From contig AGIG01000007.1 of NCBI GenBank assembly GCA_000227525.2, positions 159,987-223,986 of the forward strand: a stretch of 64,000 bases of DNA. Reading direction: 5' to 3'. Every line of letters begins with the position of its first letter. Within the stretch, counting starts at the first letter, position 1. Origin of the DNA: a gamma proteobacterium HIMB30 (GTDB lineage Bacteria > Pseudomonadota > Gammaproteobacteria > Pseudomonadales > Litorivicinaceae). The notes below the pieces were generated by a model. It saw only the letters and a list, made by a program, of their open reading frames with translations, was not told the origin of the DNA and did not search any database. Shown here piece by piece: positions 8,523 to 15,905 of the stretch. A program made the translations under genes and the position numbers.

Positions 8523-9515
8523 ATGGATCCTTGGATTGTCGAAATATCACGCGGGCAGCGCGTTGAAAGCTCATCTCTCGGTCACGGCATTGTGGTCAAT
8601 GCAGATGGAGAAACCATACTGGCTTTTGGTGATCTCAAACGGGAGACCTTCCCGCGCTCTGCGGCGAAATGGATCCAGGCGCTTGAACTGGTTTTGAGTG
8701 GAGCGGCCGACGCGCTTTGTCTATCTGACGAGCACCTGGCAATCGCCTGCGCATCCCATAACGGCGAACACGAACACGTCACTCTGGTGAATCAATGGCT
8801 GACTCAGCTAAATCTCGATGTCGATGATCTAGAGTGCGGAATCACGCTCCCCTTTACTGAGCCTGTCCGCTTAAAGTTGAGTCATGATCATGTCACGGCA
8901 ACCCAACTTCATCACTGTTGCTCTGGGAAACACACAGGCATGCTATCGGTCTGTCAACATGTTGGCTGGCAAACGAATGGGTACACCGCATACGACCACC
9001 CGCTTCAAGCCAGGATCCGAGAGCATATGAGCCTGATTTTTGGGATCGATGCGAATGCACTCGATTACGCGTCTGATGGCTGCTCTGTACCAACCTATGC
9101 ACTGCCACTGGATATCATGGCACTGGGATTCGCGAAGCTTGGCGCTGAGCGCTTTTCCGATGAATTCAATGAGGCCTCTCGCAGACTGCGTAACGCACAA
9201 GCGAGTGCACCATTCATGGTTGCCGGCTCAGATCGATTAGACACCCAGCTTCTTGAGGCAGGACAAGGACGCTTGCAAGTCAAGATGGGCGCTGAGGGAG
9301 TCTATCTTGGAGCCATTGCTGATCGCCAAATCGGGTTTGCTCTAAAATGCGAAGACGGCTCACTGCGAGGACAAGAAGCGCTCGTCGTTGAGTTACTCCG
9401 GGCAATTGGTGAGGACGACTTAGTCAACCGTCTACCAAAGGCTTCCAGCCAACCTGTGATTGAGACGGCCCGCGGCGAGTCGGTTGGTCAAATCTCAGTT
9501 CGACGTGGTCGCTAG
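8523..9515 (+). CDS. Asparaginase II family protein (PF06089 type)
   Basis: The protein has 330 residues from the ATG at 8523, or 332 from a GTG at 8517; neither has a strong ribosome site. Sequence pieces SRGQRVES, KWIQAL, IACASHNGEHEH and CSGKHTGML fit the PF06089 asparaginase family, which is unrelated to classical bacterial type I/II L-asparaginases. Members hydrolyse asparagine to aspartate and ammonia, though few have been tested. Its last 21 bases overlap the convergent olsA 3' end. No signal peptide is seen, so it should be cytoplasmic. Confidence 0.8.
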   Translation: MDPWIVEISRGQRVESSSLGHGIVVNADGETILAFGDLKRETFPRSAAKWIQALELVLSGAADALCLSDEHLAIACASHNGEHEHVTLVNQWLTQLNLDVDDLECGITLPFTEPVRLKLSHDHVTATQLHHCCSGKHTGMLSVCQHVGWQTNGYTAYDHPLQARIREHMSLIFGIDANALDYASDGCSVPTYALPLDIMALGFAKLGAERFSDEFNEASRRLRNAQASAPFMVAGSDRLDTQLLEAGQGRLQVKMGAEGVYLGAIADRQIGFALKCEDGSLRGQEALVVELLRAIGEDDLVNRLPKASSQPVIETARGESVGQISVRRGR

Positions 9516-10259
9516 ATCAATGCTTTGACTCGTCGCGATCGATTGACGGTCGTCACACACGACAAGTTCGAGCATTGATTCGACATTCGATTGTGCCTCT
9601 CGCGCAATCACAGCTGCCGCATCAGTCGGCGCAATAGCCGAACCAATGGCAACGCGACCACGAATAAAAGGCGCCTGACACAACCGCGTCATGTGAGACA
9701 CAAAATCATCATCGCCCGCATATGAGGCAAACGCTTTACCGGGTCCATGATAACTGAGCGCCATCGGTACGATAGGAACACCAGCGCGACGCGCAGCTTC
9801 AATCAAGCGGCTCCGAAATTTAATCGGCATCGGCCCACGAGTGGATGTTCCTTCTGGGAAAACCACCACCTGATCACCTTGTTTCAACGCAGTTTCAATA
9901 TCATTCAACGCGATCTCAGCAGATTGTCGGTCACCACGGTAAACAAATAATGTCCCAGCACCTTTGGCTAATTTCCCAACGATTGGCCAACTTGCGACCT
10001 CTGCCTTGGAAAGGAAGCGCACATTCATCATTGACCCAATCATCAGGATGTCGATCCAGGACAAATGGTTCGACACAATCAAACAAGGTCCTTTGGGAAT
10101 ATCGCCAACGAGGACTCTTTCAAGACCAAAGAGGTGCAACGCTTTTCGATGCCACAACTGCACTTTGCGACGCGTCAAGCGTAGGTCTTTGCGCTTCTCG
10201 AGTCGCTTTAATGTCCACAGACCGCGGAGCATGTGAAGGAGAATACGAGTACATTTCAT
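9495..10259 (-). CDS. olsA: Lyso-ornithine lipid O-acyltransferase (PlsC family)
   Basis: The 254-residue acyltransferase has the PlsC signature: block I NHLSWID (64-70) with the catalytic His/Asp pair, and block III FPEGTSTRG (about 134-142). It acylates the hydroxyl of lyso-ornithine lipid, and some family members also make phosphatidic acid. A basic N-terminal stretch with a weak amphipathic or membrane segment fits a peripheral inner-membrane enzyme. The olsA assignment rests on its ATGA overlap with olsB; alone it would be a generic 1-acyl-glycerol-3-phosphate acyltransferase. The 3' end overlaps the convergent asparaginase gene by 21 bases. Confidence 0.82.
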   Translation of the reverse strand: MKCTRILLHMLRGLWTLKRLEKRKDLRLTRRKVQLWHRKALHLFGLERVLVGDIPKGPCLIVSNHLSWIDILMIGSMMNVRFLSKAEVASWPIVGKLAKGAGTLFVYRGDRQSAEIALNDIETALKQGDQVVVFPEGTSTRGPMPIKFRSRLIEAARRAGVPIVPMALSYHGPGKAFASYAGDDDFVSHMTRLCQAPFIRGRVAIGSAIAPTDAAAVIAREAQSNVESMLELVVCDDRQSIATSQSIDLATTSN

Positions 10260-11050
10260 GCGGTGATTGCAACCTCTTGTGGCTTGCCGACTTGATCAGC
10301 AACTTTCGACTCACGACCAAGGAAATGTCTGAAATACCGATGATTTAATTCACGCATATCCAAAAGCACCATCAAATCCGCAACACCAAATTCTTCATCC
10401 AAGCTCGGCTCTCCGCAAATCCATGCGCCCAACCGTAAATACGCTTTTAACAGAGGCGGCATAATCGCACCATCCACCTCGCTGCCCATCGGAGTCACCA
10501 CGGGAACCCGAGGTTCTGCTCGAAGTCCCACAGGACTTAAGTGTTTCGTCCGGAGACTACTCATGAGCGTGTGTACGAGCTGTCCATCGTCACGACAGGG
10601 CACGCTCGCACAACCGAGCAAATAATCGATCTCCCAACGTTTCATCAGTTGTGCGATACCGCTCCATAACAACATGATGCCGCCACCTGAGCGGAAATCG
10701 ATATGCACGCAGGTACGGCCCAGTTCGACCACCTCACCATCCAGGCGACCAATGAAGCTGGCTGAAAATTCGGATTCCGAGTAAAACCGTCCAATGGTTT
10801 TGGCGTTATTTTTTCTGAGCAGTCGCGTCGAAGCGACGATGCGACCAGTTTCAAGTTCTTCGACCAACAAATGATCGCAATGAGGGTCAAAATCATCCGA
10901 CTCAACACCTGGCTTGGTCGTGTGGACTTGAGCACCCATTTCTCGAGCAAACACGTCGTACCGAAGACGCTGTGTTTTTTCAACTTCTTCCTGAGTACTT
11001 GCTAAACGAACTGAGAAGCCTTGGCTTCGATTGAGTTCTGCGGTCACCAT
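10256..11050 (-). CDS. olsB: L-ornithine N(alpha)-acyltransferase (GNAT family)
   Basis: The 264-residue protein transfers a 3-hydroxyacyl group from acyl-ACP to ornithine, the first step of ornithine-lipid synthesis. Hallmarks are QRLRYDVFAREMGA near the N terminus, DFDPHCDHLLV, RIVASTRLL, and ELGRTCVHIDFRSGGGIMLLW followed by GCASVPC. This is the acyl-homoserine-lactone-synthase-like GNAT fold of OlsB. The start ATG at 11050 has AAGGA eight bases upstream. A Pho-box-like array with a plausible -10 lies upstream on the same strand (11086-11121). It is coupled to olsA by a four-base overlap. Confidence 0.87.
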   Translation of the reverse strand: MVTAELNRSQGFSVRLASTQEEVEKTQRLRYDVFAREMGAQVHTTKPGVESDDFDPHCDHLLVEELETGRIVASTRLLRKNNAKTIGRFYSESEFSASFIGRLDGEVVELGRTCVHIDFRSGGGIMLLWSGIAQLMKRWEIDYLLGCASVPCRDDGQLVHTLMSSLRTKHLSPVGLRAEPRVPVVTPMGSEVDGAIMPPLLKAYLRLGAWICGEPSLDEEFGVADLMVLLDMRELNHRYFRHFLGRESKVADQVGKPQEVAITA

Positions 11051-11085
11051 GCATCGTTTCCTTGCCAGTTTCGCGCAGTGTAAGA

Positions 11086-11121
11086 ATCCTAAAAGACACT
11101 TCGATGAACGATTGATGACAG
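11086..11121 (-). promoter_or_regulatory. Putative PhoB box array and promoter of olsBA
   Basis: Read on the minus strand, three 11-base units follow one another: CTGTCATCAAT, CGTTCATCGAA and GTGTCTTTTAG. The first has a perfect CTGTCAT core and the others match five of seven positions. A -10-like TAGGAT occupies 11091-11086, about 30 bases from the first unit's start, close to the E. coli phoA geometry. Predicted transcription would begin near 11079, leaving about 29 bases before the olsB ATG. Phosphate control of ornithine lipid genes is known elsewhere; here it is inferred from the motif. Confidence 0.55.
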
Positions 11122-11172
11122 TTTTGTTAACAGCTCGCTGGCTTGTCAGTCAAACAAAAACAGTGACGTTCA

Positions 11173-11206
11173 ATGTCATACAAATGCAATACAAGCGTCA
11201 TATAAG
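11173..11206 (+). promoter_or_regulatory. Putative PhoB box array and promoter of the GT4 gene
   Basis: Three consecutive 11-base units begin at 11174: TGTCATACAAA, TGCAATACAAG and CGTCATATAAG. The -10-like TATAAG at 11201-11206 starts at position 29 counted from the box start (11173), the same offset as I recall for the E. coli phoA promoter. Transcription would then begin near 11213, too late for a leader before the ATG at 11217 but fitting the ATG at 11229. Confidence 0.55.
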
Positions 11207-11228
11207 AGAGCAACCAATGAGGATTGAT

Positions 11229-12263
11229 ATGACGATTCCAAATACAATTGCGATTGTGACAGATGCCTGGTTTCCGCAAGTCAACGGAGTCGTAAGGACG
11301 CTCTCCAGAACCAAACAAGAACTTGAACACCGTGGTCATCGCGTTGAAGTGATTAGCCCCGAAGGGTATCGCTCGGTTCCCTGCCCGACCTATCCTGAGA
11401 TACGTCTTGCACTATTTGCAGCACGGTCAGTGAAACAGCGTCTCACCGCACTCAAGCCCGACGCGGTCCATATCGCCACAGAGGGCCCTCTTGGGCTGGC
11501 CGCCAGACGCTGGTGCCGGAGGAATCGTCTGCCATTCACAACAAGTTATCACACACGGTTCCCGGAATATGTCAGGCTCCGAGTGCCAATTCCTGTCAGT
11601 TGGTCTTATGCTTTTTTAAAGTGGTTCCATGGTCCAGCACACCGGATGTTGGTCGCAACACAATCCATGGAAAATGAACTCATTGAGTGGGGGTTTTCAA
11701 ATATTGGTCGCTGGTCCCGCGGCGTGGATCTCGACTTATTTCAAACCAACCCTAATCGAGAGACACCAAAGACTCCAATCCTCTTATATGTTGGGCGCGT
11801 CGCACCAGAAAAAAACATTGGTGCGTTCTTAGATACGCCATGTGAGGGAATCAAACGCGTTGTTGGCGGAGGCCCTGAGCTTGATGAATTGAAAGCGAAA
11901 TATCCGGATGTCGAATTTGTCGGATATAAGCACGGTGAAGAGCTTGCCGCCTGTATGCGTGATGCCGATTGTTTTGTTTTCCCGTCACTCACCGATACCT
12001 TTGGTCTTGTGATCCTTGAATCACTGGCGTCAGGCGTCCCAGTTGCCGCATATCCGGCACCAGGACCGATTGATTTGATTCAAAATGGAAAAAACGGCTG
12101 GATCTCTGAGGATCTTGCTGAATCGATTCGTGAAGCGCTGAAAGTTGATCGAAATGCCTGTCGCGCGTTTGCTGAGACATTTTCTTGGGAACGCTGTACT
12201 GATCAATTTGCATCGCAGCTGAAGCCCGCGCCGCAAGCACTTCTTGATCAAGCAGTGTCATAA
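11229..12263 (+). CDS. GT4-family glycosyltransferase, probably glycolipid synthesis
   Basis: The 344-residue GT-B fold enzyme has an N-terminal IAIVTDAWFPQVNGVVRTL acceptor domain, a hinge near LYVGRVAPEKNI, and a C-terminal nucleotide-sugar domain. The last contains FPSLTDTFGLVILESLASG, the GT4 EX7E-type motif. Relatives include alpha-mannosyl and diacylglycerol-glycosyl transferases. I choose ATG 11229 (GAGGA five bases upstream) because the putative Pho promoter places the transcript start near 11213; ATG 11217 would add four residues. It diverges from olsB and precedes a PAP2 phosphatase, so synthesis of a phosphorus-free membrane glycolipid is a reasonable inference. The exact sugar and acceptor are unknown. 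Confidence 0.83.
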   Translation: MTIPNTIAIVTDAWFPQVNGVVRTLSRTKQELEHRGHRVEVISPEGYRSVPCPTYPEIRLALFAARSVKQRLTALKPDAVHIATEGPLGLAARRWCRRNRLPFTTSYHTRFPEYVRLRVPIPVSWSYAFLKWFHGPAHRMLVATQSMENELIEWGFSNIGRWSRGVDLDLFQTNPNRETPKTPILLYVGRVAPEKNIGAFLDTPCEGIKRVVGGGPELDELKAKYPDVEFVGYKHGEELAACMRDADCFVFPSLTDTFGLVILESLASGVPVAAYPAPGPIDLIQNGKNGWISEDLAESIREALKVDRNACRAFAETFSWERCTDQFASQLKPAPQALLDQAVS

Positions 12264-12337
12264 AAAGTTCATCAAAACGACGCAAAGACGTCATCCCCAC
12301 TTCATACCATTGGTGCATGAGTGATCAGGGGAATCTC

Positions 12338-12880
12338 ATGCAGACATCAGGTTGGACGCAATTCTTTCGTCACCTCGACCGGGTCGAGAGACCATTATGT
12401 ACGCTCGCGAATGCTCTCGCGGACACCCCGTCGATCCATCGGACATTTGAATGGTTCTCAAAGCTCGGTGATGGACCTGTCTGGGTCATACTGTTTGTCG
12501 CCATCGGTCTCACCACACCAGAGGCCGGCAATCTTCCGGCTGTATTGATCGGTGCGTGTGCGTTCAATCTCGGGTTATACAAGTTGATCAAGGGACAAAC
12601 CTTACGCAATCGTCCGTGCACAACATGGGAAGCCATCAACCCAAAAACGCCACCACTAGATCACTACAGTTTCCCAAGTGGTCACACACTGCACGCAGTC
12701 ACGATCACCCTGATCGTATTACCTGTGCTTCCGCTGTTGGGTCTTCTATTAATTCCAATCACTGTGATGATCATGCTGTCTCGGATTATTCTCGGATTGC
12801 ATTATCCGAGTGATGTCTTGATCGCAACCGCAATTGGTTGGGTTGTTGCGTCAGCGGCAGGCACTCTCTTCGCACTGTAG
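12338..12880 (+). CDS. PAP2-superfamily membrane phosphatase
   Basis: The protein has 180 residues from ATG 12338, preceded by AGGGGA; an in-frame ATG at 12317 would add seven residues. The three PAP2 phosphatase motifs are intact: KGQTLRNRP, FPSGHTLHA and SRIILGLHYPSD. Hydrophobic stretches between them predict an integral inner-membrane protein with about five helices. Family members dephosphorylate phosphatidic acid, phosphatidylglycerol phosphate or undecaprenyl pyrophosphate. Lying 74 bases behind the glycosyltransferase, it could supply diacylglycerol as acceptor. The last 30 bases overlap the convergent DCC gene. Confidence 0.87.
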   Translation: MQTSGWTQFFRHLDRVERPLCTLANALADTPSIHRTFEWFSKLGDGPVWVILFVAIGLTTPEAGNLPAVLIGACAFNLGLYKLIKGQTLRNRPCTTWEAINPKTPPLDHYSFPSGHTLHAVTITLIVLPVLPLLGLLLIPITVMIMLSRIILGLHYPSDVLIATAIGWVVASAAGTLFAL

Positions 12881-13240
12881 TCGGCGTTTATCCCACCAAA
12901 ATAACAGCGGCGCGAGCACGTGGTTATACACCACAACGGCTAAATGATAGATCCCTGGGATAGCAACCAACCGCCCCAAAGCGCGATAGATCGGCATTTG
13001 CGCCCAGAGCGCAAGAAACGCATCGACACCGACTTTCACTTGCCCATCGACTGTACGCACATGGAGCCGCTTCTTTGCATCGGTCACGGATAAGCCTGCG
13101 GATTGAAGCATCGGCCCTTTCTCTGAAATCTTTTCAAACCCCAGATCAATCCCACGCTTCACGCACAAAGCCCGGTAATGTTCAATCTCAAATGAACAGA
13201 CCGGGCATTGGTCATTGTATAAAACAGTCAGTCGCTCCAT
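12851..13240 (-). CDS. DCC-family thiol-disulfide oxidoreductase-like protein (DUF393)
   Basis: The 129-residue protein opens with LTVLYNDQCPVCSFEI. The D-x-x-C-P-x-C motif defines the DCC (DUF393) family, a thioredoxin-like group thought to act in thiol-disulfide exchange. A hydrophobic C-terminal half (IPGIYHLAVVVYNHVLAPLL) is usual for the family. The purine-rich ribosome-site-like GAGGG directly abuts the ATG, an unusually short spacing, but no alternative start keeps the CxxC motif. The physiological substrate is unknown. Its 3' end overlaps the PAP2 gene. Confidence 0.85.
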   Translation of the reverse strand: MERLTVLYNDQCPVCSFEIEHYRALCVKRGIDLGFEKISEKGPMLQSAGLSVTDAKKRLHVRTVDGQVKVGVDAFLALWAQMPIYRALGRLVAIPGIYHLAVVVYNHVLAPLLFWWDKRRLQCEESACR

Positions 13241-13276
13241 CCCTCAAAAGTGGGGAGCGAGCCGATGTTTTACAAG

Positions 13277-13555
13277 TTAGGCTGGAACACGGCAATCTGC
13301 CGGGACATATTGATTGAGCGCAGATGATGACGCGCGACAAGTCCAGGTGAGGTTTTGATTCGATGTCGATGGTTCAAAAATCAGCGATCCTGCATCCAGT
13401 GCTGCAACCTCAGTCCCTTGGAGCTCTATTGTAATAACTCCACTACTCACCTTCGCACTCTCAACATAGGTTGAGGTAATTTCAGTTTTTGCAGGTAAAC
13501 CAGCTGCAGCATTACTGGCTGGCAGTGATCCATTCGAGATGTAGGCCTCGCTCAC
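13277..13555 (-). pseudogene. pilA: Type IV pilin C-terminal fragment (pilA remnant)
   Basis: About 92 codons match the globular head of a type IV major pilin: SNGSLPASNAAAGL, then the beta-sheet region VSSGVITIELQG, LIFEPSTSN and LTWTC, and a terminal CR pair. Reading upstream gives a few more alpha-helix residues (KAS before VSEAY) and then a stop at 13585-13583. The entire prepilin leader and hydrophobic N-terminal helix (G-F-T-L-I-E type) are missing in every frame nearby, so the product could not be processed or assembled. A GTG at 13555 could start translation but is probably not used. I call it a remnant of a divergent pilA whose 5' half was deleted. Confidence 0.8.
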
Positions 13556-13707
13556 TGAAGCTTTGACTTGCTTATCTAGTCGTCACAAAGTCTGCCCAGA
13601 TACCGCGTTCGATCGCTCATTCCGCGCTGACTGAGTATCGATTCTTCAGACGCCAATCAGCCTACCCTAAGCGCCTATCGACAAAAGAGATCATCAGCCT
13701 AGTCGCA

Positions 13708-14187
13708 GTGTGGCTTCTCACATCCATCGGACCATTCAACATCGATCAACCGATTTTATGGCAAGCAATGACACTGATTCTGACTGCCGCTTTATTGACC
13801 GGCGCAATGATCGATTACCGAACAGGATTACTGCCATTTAAAATCTCGGGCGTCATTGGTATCACCGCTTTGCTCTACACCTCTGTGAGCGCACCTATGC
13901 AGATGACAATGCACTTAATCACAGCGCTCGGTGTTGGTTCCGCCCTCTCTCTGATCAATACGCTCAGCCAGCGCTTATGGCATGTGATACCGCTCGGTGG
14001 TGGAGATATCGCGTTACTCACATCGCTTTGTCTTTGTTTTTCACTACCCGAGATTGCCGCTATTGTTTGGATCGCTTCAATGACAGGACTGATTGAATCT
14101 CGATTCAGACGACTAGCAATGATTCACTTTGGGCCACATTTAGCAGCGGCCACCTTGTGTTGTTGGTACCTAAAAGTCATCCTTTAA
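13708..14187 (+). pseudogene. pilD: Prepilin peptidase (PilD, A24) C-terminal fragment
   Basis: From the first usual start (GTG 13708) there are 159 residues; the frame is open back to 13567. The segment covers only the aspartyl-protease membrane domain of PilD. The two catalytic aspartates are present at D36 (AMIDYRTGLLP) and D100 (GGGDIALL, the GxGD motif), followed by a typical FGPHL near the end. The N-terminal methyltransferase and zinc-loop half of a normal 280-290 residue PilD is absent. It sits directly before coaE-yacG, the usual pilD position. Because both aspartates survive, a CpaA-like short peptidase that still works is possible, but no intact pilin is present to process. Confidence 0.7.
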
Positions 14188-14201
14188 TAAAGGAGATTGA
14201 T

Positions 14202-14795
14202 TTGAAAACACCTGTCTACGGACTCACAGGCGGTATTGCTTCTGGCAAAAGTACGGTGCTCGCGCAATTCGCTGCACTTGGTATCGAAACCCTTGATACC
14301 GATCAACTGGCACGTGATGTCATCGCTCAGGGGACTTCCGGAGCTTTACAATTAGAGACCGCAATTGGATCAGAATACTTTCAAGACGGATGTTTGGATC
14401 GTGCACGCCTAAGATCAGACATGTATCAATCCGCTCACCTGAAAAAGACGGTTGAAGGGATCATCCATCCGCTGGTTCGCAATGCGGTCAATCAATGGCT
14501 CGATCAACAAGCAGGGTCGCCATATCGAATTTTGTGCTCACCGCTTTTAATCGAAACCAATCAGCACGCGATACTTGATGGAGTCATCGTGATTGATGCA
14601 CCAAAAAGCGAACAGCTAAAACGCGGCATACAACGAGATACAAAGTCAAAAGAGACTATTCAGAACATCATCGACGCTCAAATTTCGCGGCAGGCGAGAC
14701 TCGTTCACGCCTCCTTTGTGATCGATAACTCCGGTGGTTTAGACTCCCTCACTCAACAAATCCAAACCCTACACGAGAAACTGAGTCATGACTGA
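14202..14795 (+). CDS. coaE: Dephospho-CoA kinase
   Basis: The 197-residue P-loop kinase phosphorylates dephospho-CoA at the 3' hydroxyl, the last step of coenzyme A synthesis. The Walker A motif is GGIASGKST near the N terminus, DTDQLARDV is the family's substrate-binding signature, and a lid-like region follows. I choose TTG 14202 because AAGGAG lies six bases upstream, and the family's start aligns there ([11 protein letters not shown]). Upstream in-frame codons overlap the pilD remnant. It overlaps yacG by eight bases. The gene is normally essential, so its survival next to the pilus deletion is expected. Confidence 0.95.
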   Translation: MKTPVYGLTGGIASGKSTVLAQFAALGIETLDTDQLARDVIAQGTSGALQLETAIGSEYFQDGCLDRARLRSDMYQSAHLKKTVEGIIHPLVRNAVNQWLDQQAGSPYRILCSPLLIETNQHAILDGVIVIDAPKSEQLKRGIQRDTKSKETIQNIIDAQISRQARLVHASFVIDNSGGLDSLTQQIQTLHEKLSHD

Positions 14796-14988
14796 TGACA
14801 AAGGCCATATCGTCTCTTGCCCGACTTGCAAACAGGAAACACGTTATCACGCGGATAACCCGTTTCGCCCGTTTTGTTCAGAACGTTGCCGCTTGATCGA
14901 TTTAGGCGAATGGGCCGACGAGGGGCATCGAATTCCAGGACAACCTGTCCCTCCTGAATTCAACGATCCAGACATCGATACTCACTGA
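14788..14988 (+). CDS. yacG: DNA gyrase inhibitor YacG
   Basis: The 66-residue zinc protein has the four expected cysteines: CPTC near residue 11, and CSERC about 20 residues later ([14 protein letters not shown]). E. coli YacG binds GyrB and blocks DNA binding by gyrase. [15 protein letters not shown] matches the family's C-terminal half. It overlaps coaE by eight bases, as usual for this pair, and its last seven bases overlap the convergent MutT gene. Confidence 0.92.
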   Translation: MTDDKGHIVSCPTCKQETRYHADNPFRPFCSERCRLIDLGEWADEGHRIPGQPVPPEFNDPDIDTH

Positions 14989-15905
14989 AAACCCCGAATT
15001 CCCGCTACCCCAAAACCGGCATGCTCAGTCACTATCGATTGATCCTCTCGGGTCATACCACCCAACGCATACGCTGGTACACCGACATTGCGTGCAAGTT
15101 GTGAAAACCGCTCCCACCCGAGGGGCTGCATATCGCCGTGACTTGGTGTCTCGCGCACCGGGGAGATCAGAAGCGCATCCGAAGGCCACATGCGCTGCCT
15201 TTCGATATCGCGTTCATGACGAATCCCGGCAGTGATTGGCCAAGGGTCATTGAGTTGATCCAGTTGATCGAGCGCATCAGCCAAATGATCAGTTTTTCGT
15301 AAATGCACACCACATCCGGATCGAAAACAAAGAAGCTGATCCAGTGTCAGAATCACCTGATGTCCGCAACTGAGCGCAGCATCAATTGCAGTGTCAAGTT
15401 CAACACTCGGAGGCAATCCACGAAAATACAAGAGACACCGATCCTCAGTCTGTGTGCCCCATATCACTGGTTCAACCATCAGTGATGAATCATAGATACG
15501 CAGCATTCTTGGCAAACCAATCGCACGAACGATCGCATCATTCGCTTGTGGAAATTGAAGTGTCTTCACAGCGTCTGCAGAAAACCATTGCACCGCTTGA
15601 CCCTCAAGACCTCGAGGTTCGCCTTCAAAGACAAACACTTCATACACCCAGAGGCGAATTGCTTTATCACCATAATCCCATGGGATTTGGAACATAAACG
15701 CTGCATCTTGCATGCGAATCCCGAGTTCCTCTTCAAGCTCCCGGTTCAAACAGGATTTTGGATCTTCGCCAGTTTCAAACTTTCCGCCAGGAAATTCCCA
15801 GAGACCACCTTGATGCGCACTTTGATGACGTTTTGAGAGAAGGATTTGTCCATTACGCCAGATCAGCGCACAGGCAACCTGGATTTCAGGTTCGGTATTC
15901 GGCAT
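14982..15905 (-). CDS. mutT: MutT-type Nudix hydrolase fused to a TMP-synthase-like domain
   Basis: The protein has 307 residues from ATG 15905; ATG 15917 would add four. The N-terminal half is a MutT 8-oxo-dGTP diphosphatase: the Nudix box runs from GGKFETGED through RELEEELGI (roughly residues 40-65). The C-terminal half resembles thiamine-phosphate synthase, ending with [10 protein letters not shown] and GVAGIRGF, but the thiamine catalytic set looks incomplete. This two-domain build is common in Gammaproteobacteria. The start overlaps the argJ stop by about 20 bases, and the 3' end overlaps yacG by seven. Confidence 0.88.
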   Translation of the reverse strand: MPNTEPEIQVACALIWRNGQILLSKRHQSAHQGGLWEFPGGKFETGEDPKSCLNRELEEELGIRMQDAAFMFQIPWDYGDKAIRLWVYEVFVFEGEPRGLEGQAVQWFSADAVKTLQFPQANDAIVRAIGLPRMLRIYDSSLMVEPVIWGTQTEDRCLLYFRGLPPSVELDTAIDAALSCGHQVILTLDQLLCFRSGCGVHLRKTDHLADALDQLDQLNDPWPITAGIRHERDIERQRMWPSDALLISPVRETPSHGDMQPLGWERFSQLARNVGVPAYALGGMTREDQSIVTEHAGFGVAGIRGFQ

